In this document: one piece after another, positions 47,104 through 57,600 of the stretch
Numbering within the stretch: the stretch's first letter is position 1
How the letters are laid out: each line of letters opens with the position of its first letter
Origin: Macrothele yani
Taxonomy: Eukaryota > Arthropoda > Arachnida > Araneae > Macrothelidae
DNA: 64,000 nucleotides
Reading direction: 5' to 3'
Assembly: GCA_039090855.1 (NCBI GenBank)
Contig: CM077034.1
Span: forward strand, 10,184,984 to 10,248,983
Translations under genes and position numbers: made by a program
The notes under the pieces: generated by a model
Databases searched by the model: none
What the model saw: only the letters and a program-made list of their open reading frames with translations
Told to the model about the DNA's origin: nothing

Positions 47104-47359
47104 ATTCGTTTGGAGTTTCCAATTCAGTTCTCAATATAGGCCCAGAAACGGCAATCTTTATAGACCCCCCCCCTTGAACTTTTGTAGCCAAGTTGCTGAA
47201 GTTGTGTGTCAGGGTTGCCGGTAAATTGCCACACCGGAACACTGCCACACCTCAGTGTTCCTGTGTGGCAGTTTACAGTGAACCGTTTGTTCTGGGGTTA
47301 TTTTTTCCGCTTTTCAGTTTTGAGGGGTATTTTTTCCCGGGGGTACTTTTAAATACCTC
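47104..47359 (-). repeat. Repeat X, copy 3 (right inverted arm)
   Basis: Reverse complement of 45,344-45,640: it begins attcgtttggagtt, passes the hairpin at 47221-47276 and ends near the run cccgggggtac. It has a C run (47,165-47,173) where the left arm has a G run. Confidence 0.78.
47221..47276. repeat. Hairpin in the right arm
   Basis: Arms 47221-47244 and 47253-47276 match at 22 of 24 positions when folded, with loop ccacacct. It is the counterpart of 45468-45523. Confidence 0.85.
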
Positions 47360-47532
47360 CGATCACCTTAGCACAGCTTCGTAATGGTTTCCCAATTTTA
47401 TGTGGCTGAAATACACTCGATTGACCGGCAGATGCCATCCGAAAAAACCGAAAAGACTGAAGAGTGTTTTAAAACAACAATCAAGAAGGAGAAACGCGAA
47501 AGATAACGCCGGAGGAGAATTTGTCATTTTCA

Positions 47533-50500
47533 TGTAGGACTTCCGTCCACAGGTAGTAGAGTTTAGGTCCCAGCCACCTTCAGCGAGATCGCCTTTTGGG
47601 CAGGACACAGAAACGGAAGGAATGAGAGCAAGTCTAGCGACTTAGGCAGAACAGTTTGTAGTGAGATTAGAGTACAGTAGATGGCGCCACTGTCTTTTTG
47701 TAGGACTTCCGTCCACAGTGAGTAGAGTTTAGGTCCCAGCCACCTACATCGAGATCGCCTTTTGGGCAGGACACAGAAACGGAAGGAATGAAAGCAAGTC
47801 TAGCGACTTTGACAGAACAGTTTGTAGTGAGATTAGAGTACAGTAGATGGCGCCACCGTCTTCTTGTAGGACTTCCGTCCACAGTGAGTAGAGTTTAGGT
47901 CCCAGCCACCTACAACGAGATCGCCTTTTGGGCAGGACACAGAAACGGAAGGAATGAGAGCAAGTCTAGCGACTTTGACAGAACAGTTTGTAGTGAGATT
48001 AGAGTACAGTAGATGGCGCCACTGTCTTCTTGTAGGACTTCCGTCCACAGGTAGTAGAGTTTAGGTCCCAGCCACCTTCAGCGAGATCGCCTTTTGGGCA
48101 GGACACAGAAACGGAAGGAATGAGAGCAAGTCTAGCGACTTAGGCAGAACAGTTTGTAGTGAGATTAGAGTACAGTAGATGGCGCCACCGTCTTTTTGTA
48201 GGACTTCCGTCCACAGTGAGTAGAGTTTAGGTCCCAGCCACCTACATCGAGATCGCCTTTTGGGCAGGACACAGAAACGGAAGGAATGAAAGCAAGTCTA
48301 GCGACTTTGACAGAACAGTTTGTAGTGAGATTAGAGTACAGTAGATGGCGCCACCGTCTTCTTGTAGGACTTCCGTCCACAGTGAGTAGAGTTTAGGTCC
48401 CAGCCACCTACAACGAGATCGCCTTTTGGGCAGGACACAGAAACGGAAGGAATGAGAGCAAGTCTAGCGACTTTGACAGAACAGTTTGTAGTGAGATTAG
48501 AGTACAGTAGATGGCGCCACCGTCTTCTTGTAGGACTTCCGTCCACAGTGAGTAGAGTTTAGGTCATAGCCACCTACAACGAGATCGCCTTTTGGGCAGG
48601 ACACAGAAACGGAAGGAATGAGAGCAAGTCTAGCGACTTTTGACAGAACAGTTTGTAGTGAGATTAGAGTACAGTAGATGGCGCCACCGTCTTTTTGTAG
48701 GACTTCCGTCCACAGTGAGTAGAGTTTAGGTCCCAGCCACCTACAGCGAGATCGCCTTTTGGGCAGGACACAGAAACGGAAGGAATGAGAGCAAGTCTAG
48801 CGACTTTGACAGAACAGTTTGTAGTGAGATTAGAGTACAGTAGATGGCGCCACCGTCTTCTTGTAGGACTTCCGTCCACAGTGAGTAGAGTTTAGGTCCC
48901 AGCCACCTACAACGAGATCGCCTTTTGGGCAGGACACAGAAACGGAAGGAATGAGAGCAAGTCTAGCGACTTTGACAGAACAGTTTGTAGTGAGATTAGA
49001 GTACAGTAGATGGCGCCACCGTCTTCTTGTAGGACTTCCGTCCACAGTGAGTAGAGTTTAGGTCCCAGCCACCTACAGCGAGATCGCCTTTTGGGCAGGA
49101 CACAGAAACGGAAGGAATGAGAGCAAGTCTAGCGACTTTTGACAGAACAGTTTGTAGTGAGATTAGAGTACAGTAGATGGCGCCACCGTCTTTTTGTAGG
49201 ACTTCCGTCCACAGTGAGTAGAGTTTAGGTCCCAGCCACCTACAGCGAGATCGCCTTTTGGGCAGGACACAGAAACGGAAGGAATGAGAGCAAGTCTAGC
49301 GACTTTGACAGAACAGTTTGTAGTGAGATTAGAGTACAGTAGATGGCGCCACCCTCTTCTTGTAGGACTTCCGTCCACAGTGAGTAGAGTTTAGGTCCCA
49401 GCCACCTACAACGAGATCGCCTTTTGGGCAGGACACAGAAACGGAAGGAATGAGAGCAAGTCTAGCGACTTTGACAGAACAGTTTGTAGTGAGATTAGAG
49501 TACAGTAGATGGCGCCACCGTCTTCTTGTAGGACTTCCGTCCACAGTGAGTAGAGTTTAGGTCCCAGCCACCTACAGCGAGATCGCCTTTTGGGCAGGAC
49601 ACAGAAACGGAAGGAATGAGAGCAAGTCTAGCGACTTTTGACAGAACAGTTTGTAGTGAGATTAGAGTACAGTAGATGGCGCCACCGTCTTTTTGTAGGA
49701 CTTCCGTCCACAGTGAGTAGAGTTTAGGTCCCATCCATCTACAGCGAGATCGCCTTTTGGGCAGGACACAGAAACGGAAGGAATGAGAGCAAGTCTAGCG
49801 ACTTTGACAGAACAGTTTGTAGTGAGATTAGAGTACAGTAGATGGCGCCACCGTCTTCTTGTAGGACTTCCGTCCACAGTGAGTAGAGTTTAGGTCCCAG
49901 CCACCTACAGCGAGATCGCCTTTTGTACAGGACACAGAAACGGAAGGAATGAAAGCAAGTCTAGCGACTTTGACAGAACAGTTTGTAGTGAGATTAGAGT
50001 ACAGTAGATGGCGCCACCGTCTTCTTGTAGGACTTCCGTCCACAGTGAGTAGAGTTTAGGTCCCAGCCACCTACAACGAGATCGCTTTTTGGGCAGGACA
50101 CAGAAACGGAAGGAATGAGAGCAAGTCTAGCGACTTTGACAGAACAGTTTGTAGTGAGATTAGAGTACAGTAGATGGCGCCACCGTCTTCTTGTAGGACT
50201 TCCGTCCACAGTGAGTAGAGTTTAGGTCCCAGCCACCTACAACGAGATCGCCTTTTGGGCAGGACACAGAAACGGAAGGAATGAGAGCAAGTCTAGCGAC
50301 TTTTGACAGAACAGTTTGTAGTGAGATTAGAGTACAGTAGATGGCGCCACCGTCTTTTTGTAGGACTTCCGTCCACAGTGAGTAGAGTTTAGGTCCCAGC
50401 CACCTACAGCGAGATCGCCTTTTGGGCAGGACACAGAAACAGAAGGAATGAGAGCAAGTCTAGCGACTTTGACAGAACAGTTTGTAGTGAGATTAGAGTA

Positions 50501-51351
50501 CAGTAGATGGCGCCACCGTCTTCTTGTAGGACTTCCGTCCACAGTGAGTAGAGTTTAGGTCCCAGCCACCTACAACGAGATCGCCTTTTGGGCAGGACAC
50601 AGAAACGGAAGGAATGAGAGCAAGTCTAGCGACTTTGACAGAACAGTTTGTAGTGAGATTAGAGTACAGTAGATGGCGCCACTGTCTTCTTGTAGGACTT
50701 CCGTCCACAGTGAGTAGAGTTTAGGTCCCAGCCACCTACAGCGAGATCGCCTTTTGGGCAGGACACAGAAACGGAAGGAATGAGAGCAAGTCTAGCGACT
50801 TTGACAGAACAGTTTGTAGTGAGATTAGAGTACAGTAGATGGCGCCACCGTCTTCTTGTAGGACTTCCGTCCACAGTGAGTAGAGTTTAGGTCCCAGCCA
50901 CCTACAGCGAGATCGCCTTTTGGGCAGGACACAGAAACGGAAGGAATGAGAGCAAGTCTAGCGACTTTTGACAGAACAGTTTGTAGTGAGATTAGAGTAC
51001 AGTAGATGGCGCCACCGTCTTTTTGTAGGACTTCCGTCCACAGTGAGTAGAGTTTAGGTCCCAGCCACCTACAGCGAGATCGCCTTTTGGGCAGGACACA
51101 GAAACGGAAGGAATGAGAGCAAGTCTAGCGACTTTGACAGAACAGTTTGTAGTGAGATTAGAGTACAGTAGATGGCGCCACCGTCTTCTTGTAGGACTTC
51201 CGTCCACAGTGAGTAGAGTTTAGGTCCCAGCCACCTACAGCGAGATCGCCTTTTGTACAGGACACAGAAACGGAAGGAATGAGAGCAAGTCTAGCGACTT
51301 TTGACAGAACAGTTTGTAGTGAGATTAGAGTACAGTAGATGGCGCCACCGT
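47533..51351. repeat. 166-bp satellite, about 23 monomers with multimer structure
   Basis: Head-to-tail 166-167-bp units starting gtaggacttccgtccacag and ending gtagatggcgccaccgtctt. Marker variants recur at multiples of the unit. The unit with cgacttttgacag (one extra T) lies at 48634, 49133, 49632, 50297, 50962 and 51295 (steps 499, 499, 665, 665, 333). The ggtagtagag plus gacttaggcag variant lies at 47,533 and 48,032 (499). ttttgtacagg occurs at 49921 and 51251 (1,330). No protein is encoded; the repeated 71-codon minus-strand frames follow the repeat. Confidence 0.96.
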
Positions 51352-51489
51352 ACAAGTACGATATTGCACATAGATGGGTGAGAGAATTTCAGAGGGGACA
51401 TAGGAAAGGATACCCATTTTACCAGTGGGTCCAGCCTGGGGGCCGTCACTTTACGTGCTCGTCCGATGCAAGGCGGATATTCAGCGATT

Positions 51490-51591
51490 GTTAGTAAATC
51501 ACACCATCTCTGAAAGATCAGCCCAGGCTTGAACCTGGGGACCCAGCATCCATAGTCTGAAACACTAACCACTAAGCCATCCGCGGCTCGA
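51490..51591 (-). mobile_element. tRNA-derived SINE head, second family
   Basis: On the minus strand: gccgcggatggcttagtggt (A-box-like) followed by ccaggttcaagcctgg, a perfect T-arm with B box. It is distinct from the SINE at 46,053. The element probably continues to about 51,352, directly at the end of the 166-bp array. The tRNA-like part has no credible acceptor stem, so it is read as a SINE rather than a tRNA gene. Confidence 0.6.
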
Positions 51592-52013
51592 GAAACGCGA
51601 AATGCCCTCGGAAACACTTTTATCGCCCTCATCCTTCCACTAATGACCCCCCCACCCCCCACAGCAATAAATATCTCCTGGGTTGACAGCTTAACTCTGA
51701 CCCAAACAAGAATGCTGTGACATCAGTGACGTCACCAAAACACGAACATCTGTATTTTTTAGAAATGCTGCTGAAACTGAGATCTGAATTTTTTAAATGC
51801 ACACACACACAACGTATTGAACAACTGTGTCCTTTTTAAGTGCCAGTTGAAGCTGGAGTACGAGCTTTTAGACCGGAACTATTTTATGCAGCGGAAGTAT
51901 GCACTCTGTAGCCTTCCTTCCAATGACCCCGAGTATAGCTACAATGAAATTATTGAATAACCTTTTACTGCGGTCTTAAAAGTTAAAACAACCAATGGAC
52001 ATCGATCGTTATA
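51592..52013. other. No gene or repeat recognised
   Basis: Spacer with a short AC run (near 51,800). No coding or structural signal was seen. Confidence 0.45.
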
Positions 52014-52015
52014 TA

Positions 52016-53438
52016 CACTGACGGAAAAAAATCCCAACACCACGAAAAAATTGTTGAAGAGGAATGAAATGGCGGCAATTCATTTGTATAGGTAACATAT
52101 TTAATCGATTAAGGTTTCAAGATCACAGCTTAATATAAGCGCGAGAAGAACCATTTTAAATGTGAAATGTTGGTACATTAATAACCGGTGTAACCGACAG
52201 AATGTTGAATGCAAGCACGCAAACGTTCATGCATTGTGTCGTACAGGTGCTGGATGCCAGTTTGTGGGATGGAGTTCCATGCCTGTTGCACTTGGTCGGT
52301 CAATAGAGGGACGGTTAATGCTGGTTGGGGGTGACGCTGGAGTTGTCGTCCAATGATGTCCCATACGTGCTCGATTGGTGAAAGATCTGGTGATCTAGCA
52401 GGCCACGGCAACATGTCGACACTCTGTAGAGCATGTTGGGTTACAACAGCGGTATGCGGGCGAGCGTTATCCTGTTGGAAAACACCCCTTGGAGTGCTGT
52501 TCATGAATGGCAGCACAACAGGTAGAACCACCAGACCGACGTACAACTGTGCCGTCAGGGTGCGTGGGATAACCACGAGAGTGCTCCTGCTGTCATAGGA
52601 AATTACTCCCCAGACCATAACTCCAGGTGTAGGTCCAGTGTGTCTCGGCCGCAGACAGGTTGGTTGCAGGCGCTCACCTGGCCTCCTTCTAAACAACACA
52701 CGGCCATCACTGGAACCCAGGCAGAACCGGCTTTCATCAGAAAACACAACAGATCTCCACTCCGTCCTCCAATGAGCTCTAGCTTGACACCACTGACGTC
52801 GCAAACGGCAGTGGTTTGGAGTAATTGGAATGCACGCTACAGGGCGTCTGGCTCCGAGCTGTACTTCAAGTAACCGATTTGTAACAGTTCGTTGTGTCAC
52901 TGGTGGTGGCAACTGCAGCTCGAATTGCTGCCTCAGACGCGGTACGATGTGCCATGGCCATACGCCGTACACGGCGGTCTTCCCTTTCAGTAGTGCCACG
53001 TGGCATGGCGGAACCCGGTCTTCTTGAGGCAGTACCTTCCCTTGACCACCGCTGCCAACAATCATGCACAGTGGCTACATTCGTGCCAAGTCGTTCTGCA
53101 ATATTGCGGAAAGAAGATCCACCTTCTCGTAGCCCTATTACACGACCTCGTTCAAACTCCGTGAGCTGTTGATATTGGCTTCTTTGTTTTCTTAAAGGCA
53201 TTCTTGACTAACATCAACACCCTACGTCGAACCTCAACGATAACTAACGCTCACGAACGTTACAGCGCGTATTTACAGCAAACCTGCTTTGCATGTTCCG
53301 AGGGGCGCTACTAGCGCCACCCGTATGCGCCGAGCGCGAAATTTGCATAGACGTCATCTTACAGATGTACTCTCACCGCCCTGTCGTTTATCTAACACAA
53401 CCCCTTCTTGGTGTTGGGATTTTTTTTTACCATCGGTG
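52016..53438 (-). mobile_element. Tc1-E, complete Tc1-like transposon, best preserved of its family
   Basis: A 1,423-bp element with ends cactgacggaaaaaaatccc and the complement of cacYgatgg(T)aaaaaatccc, TA on both sides (52014-52015, 53439-53440). The right terminus has drifted (ccatcggtg). Confidence 0.92.
52178..53201 (-). pseudogene. Tc1-E transposase with a single frameshift
   Basis: Starts MPLRKQRSQYQQLTEFERGR at 53,201, with a helix-turn-helix (NIAERLGTNVATVHDCWQRW) and a second DNA-binding region (RRVRRMAMAHRTASEAAIRA). One extra G at about 52,908 (cactggtggtggc versus cactgtggtggc in Tc1-C) shifts the frame. From there the frame is open to the end at 52178. The triad is complete: FSDESRF, FQQDNARPHT and DLSPIEHVWD. 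Between the second D and E there are 32 residues, two fewer than the canonical 34 of Tc1. The tryptophan after QARAH is intact (TGG), unlike in Tc1-C and Tc1-D. Of the Tc1 copies here it is closest to functional. Confidence 0.9.
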
Positions 53439-53555
53439 TATAATATATATATATAGATTGTGCGGTTAAATCCCACCAGATGGAGACGTCTCAATAGCTG
53501 AGCCCATCTTACGGATTTATGATGTCAGAAGCTGACTCAAAAATACACATAGCAC

Positions 53556-53634
53556 CCTGGATTGTTGGCCACTGTGGTATAAATGTAACGCCCTCGGCGA
53601 GAGATCCGTGGTTCGATCCCACGGCGGCGGCTGA
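53556..53634 (+). mobile_element. Possible tRNA-derived SINE head, third family
   Basis: tggccactgtgg (53566-53577) resembles an A box, and cgtggttcgatcccacg (about 53,607-53,623) is a perfect T-arm with B box. The acceptor stem does not pair convincingly. Confidence 0.4.
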
Positions 53635-54679
53635 TAACAATTTTTCGGTTGCTGTGTGTTTCTGGAACGTGGAAAGAGCGATGTATTTATTTATTTATGG
53701 AAAAACCTGAAATGGATTTTTCTGAAATAAACGGAATTTCTGTCTACGCGAAATTGGGGAAAATGCGGGTTAAAATAGACGGGAAATACGGAAATTTCTG
53801 AAAAAGACGGACACCTAAGGGCAACTTCATTGCACCTTATTTTCAGAAATTTCCCGTGAATTCACAACACTTATTTTTTTTACAATGTATGCGATTCTAC
53901 GCAAGTGGATACACACGAAGGGAAAAGATGCAAAAACACAACTCCCTCCCCCTCATCCCCTCCAGCTTCTGTATCCGTCGTTGCGTGGCTTCTCGGAAGG
54001 ATCACGCAAAAAAAAACGCGTTCTTAACCTCGTTCCGTCAAAAATCTGTAGAGAGGATATTCGTAAAGTCTCCGGGAAAAACTGAGCTTCTGCCAGAAGA
54101 GCTCTAGTACGGAATTCGGGCCGAGGGGGAATTGCGGCGCTCTTTCTCAACTGAAGCCTCACTGGTTGCTTCAATCGAAAGTCCACAACTCACGACGCCA
54201 GCAGTGCTAACAACCAACTAAACAGAATTCTCTTCCTCGTTCCAAGGTAGGCATAACTTCTTTCGTATCTTCTCTACAATCTTTTTTTTTTTCACTATCC
54301 CCACTGTTGCTAGAATGATACATATCAACGACGCATCCAGATTTTTTCGACGGGGGGGGGCGCGATTTTGTCAAGTTTGTTTCGGGGCCAGGACCTATAA
54401 AGGCCCAACGACCACCCTCTCACATGTTTATGCATATGTATGTGTGTGTGTGCGTGCTAAAACACCTGTTTCAAGCAAAGAGATAATGCCCCCACCCCAA
54501 CATAAAATAAAAAAAGTTAAATCATTTTCTGATATCCAATGTAAAAAAAAATCTGGAATTCACGGTCCACTTCCCATGATTCCTTTCTGAATTAATGAAG
54601 CATATTTCTGATACAACCTATTCCGCGAAATGACGGAAAGAAACCTGAATTTTACGGATTTTTCGTACCGCGGGATAAT
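53635..54679. other. No gene recognised
   Basis: AT-rich spacer with a G run (54,352-54,360) and a short GT tract (about 54,437-54,453). Phrases such as acggaaatttctgaaaaa near 53,800 resemble the 82-bp satellite that follows and may be its unamplified relative. Open frames up to 91 codons carry no motif. Confidence 0.5.
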
Positions 54680-57600
54680 TTTGAATTTTCAGAAACCTTT
54701 CGGCAATTTCATTCTTACATTGACGGCAAATTACCGTTTTAGAGATGTGTTAACGAAAAATTAGGAATTTTCAGAAACCTTTCAGCAATTTCTTTCTGAC
54801 ATTGACGGTAAATTACCATTGGAGAGATGTGTTGAAAGAAAATTCTGAATTTTCAGAAACCTTTCCGCAATTTCTTTCTTAAAATTCTGAATTTTCAGAA
54901 ACCTTTCCGCAACTTCCTTCTTACATTGACGGAAAATTAACGTGTTAGAGATGTGTTAACGAAAAATTATGAATTTTCAGAAACCTTTCAGCAATTTCTT
55001 TCTGACATTGACGGTATATTACCATTTGAATGATGTGTTAAAAGATAATTCTGAATTTTCAGAAACCTTTCCGCAATTTCTTTCTTACATTGACGGCAAA
55101 TTACCGTTTTAGAATTGTGTTAACAGAAAATTCCGAATTTTTCAGAAACCTTTCCGCAACTTCCTTCTTACATTGATGGAAAATTAACGTGTTAGAGATG
55201 TGTTAACGGAAAATTTCGAATTTTTAGAAACCTTTCAGCAATTTCTTTCTGACATTGACGGTATATTACCATTTGAATGATGTGTTAAAAGATAATTCTG
55301 AATTTTCAGAAAGCTTTCCGCAATTTCTTTCTTAAAATTCTGAATTTTCAGAAACCTTTCCGCAACTTCCTTCTTACATTGACGGAAAATTAACGTGTTA
55401 GAGATGTGTTAACGAAAAATTATGAATTTTCAGAAACCTTTCAGCAATTTCTTTCTGACATTGACGGTATATTACCATTTGAATGATGTGTTAAAAGATA
55501 ATTCTGAATTTTCAGAAACCTTTCCGCAATTTCTTTCTTACATTGACGGCAAATTACCGTTTTAGAATTGTGTTAACAGAAAATTCCGAATTTTCAGAAA
55601 CCTTTCCGCAACTTCCTTCTTACATTGATGGAAAATTAACGTGTTAGAGATGTGTTAACGGAAAATTTCGAATTTTTAGAAACCTTTCAGCAATTTCTTT
55701 CTGACATTGACGGTATATTACCATTTGAATGATGTGTTAAAAGATAATTCTGAATTTTCAGAAACCTTTCCGCAATTTCTTTCTTAAAATTCTGAATTTT
55801 CAGAAACCTTTCCGCAACTTCCTTCTTACATTGACGGAAAATTAACGTGTTAGAGATGTGTTAACGAAAAATTATGAATTTTCAGAAACCTTTCAGCAAT
55901 TTCTTTCTGACATTGACGGTATATTACCATTTGAATGATGTGTTAAAAGATAATTCTGAATTTTCAGAAACCTTTCCGCAATTTCTTTCTTACATTGACG
56001 GCAAATTACCGTTTTAGAATTGTGTTAACAGAAAATTCCGAATTTTCAGAAACCTTTCCGCAACTTCCTTCTTACATTGATGGAAAATTAACGTGTTAGA
56101 GATGTGTTAACGGAAAATTTCGAATTTTTAGAAACCTTTCAGCAATTTCTTTCTGACATTGACGGTATATTACCATTTGAATGATGTGTTAAAAGATAAT
56201 TCTGAATTTTCAGAAACCTTTCCGCAATTTCTTTCTTAAAATTCTGAATTTTCAGAAACCTTTCCGCAACTTCCTTCTTACATTGACGGAAAATTAACGT
56301 GTTAGAGATGTGTTAACGAAAAATTATGAATTTTCAGAAACCTTTCAGCAATTTCTTTCTGACATTGACGGTATATTACCATTTGAATGATGTGTTAAAA
56401 GATAATTCTGAATTTTCAGAAACCTTTCCGCAATTTCTTTCTTACATTGACGGCAAATTACCGTTTTGGAATTGTGTTAACAGAAAATTCCGAATTTTCA
56501 GAAACCTTTCCGCAACTTCCTTCTTACATTGATGGAAAATTAACGTGTTAGAGATGTGTTAACGGAAAATTTCGAATTTTTAGAAACCTTTCAGCAATTT
56601 CTTTCTGACATTGACGGTATATTACCATTTGAATGATGTGTTAAAAGATAATTCTGAATTTTCAGAAACCTTTCCGCAATTTCTTTCTTAAAATTCTGAA
56701 TTTTCAGAAACCTTTCCGCAACTTCCTTCTTACATTGACGGAAAATTAACGTGTTAGAGATGTGTTAACGAAAAATTATGAATTTTCAGAAACCTTTCAG
56801 CAATTTCTTTCTGACATTGACGGTATATTACCATTTGAATGATGTGTTAAAAGATAATTCTGAATTTTCAGAAACCTTTCCGCAATTTCTTTCTTACATT
56901 GACGGCAAATTACCGTTTTAGAATTGTGTTAACAGAAAATTCCGAATTTTCAGAAACCTTTCCGCAACTTCCTTCTTACATTGATGGAAAATTAACGTGT
57001 TAGAGATGTGTTAACGGAAAATTTCGAATTTTTAGAAACCTTTCAGCAATTTCTTTCTGACATTGACGGTATATTACCATTTGAATGATGTGTTAAAAGA
57101 TAATTCTGAATTTTCAGAAACCTTTCCGCAATTTCTTTCTTAAAATTCTGAATTTTCAGAAACCTTTCCGCAACTTCCTTCTTACATTGACGGAAAATTA
57201 ACGTGTTAGAGATGTGTTAACGAAAATTATGAATTTTCAGAAACCTTTCAGCAATTTCTTTCTGACATTGACGGTATATTACCATTTGAATGATGTGTTA
57301 AAAGATAATTCTGAATTTTCAGAAACCTTTCCGCAATTTCTTTCTTACATTGACGGCAAATTACCGTTTTAGAATTGTGTTAACAGAAAATTCCGAATTT
57401 TCAGAAACCTTTCCGCAACTTCCTTCTTACATTGATGGAAAATTAACGTGTTAGAGATGTGTTAACGGAAAATTTCGAATTTTTAGAAACCTTTCAGCAA
57501 TTTCTTTCTGACATTGACGGTATATTACCATTTGAATGATGTGTTAAAAGATAATTCTGAATTTTCAGAAACCTTTCCGCAGTTTCTTTCTTACATTGAC

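Larger units (their letters stand above)
45344..47359. mobile_element. Candidate inverted-repeat (foldback-like) transposon
   Basis: The two ends are inverted copies of repeat X: left arm 45,344 to about 45,655, right arm about 47,104-47,359. Each arm, read inward, shows taaaa(a/g)tacccccgg, then ctgaaaagcgg, gttcactgtaaactgccacac, a hairpin, an aacttggccacaaaagttcaa region, and ggcctatatt...ttgggaactccaaacgaattt. A 14-bp perfect direct repeat flanks the whole. The interior carries the SINE multimer and no transposase, so this would be non-autonomous. The structure is seen; mobility is inferred. Confidence 0.62.

Noticed and set aside
47667..51373. Repeated 71-codon minus-strand frames
   Set aside because: One per 166-bp monomer, lost wherever the extra T shifts the frame; a satellite by-product.
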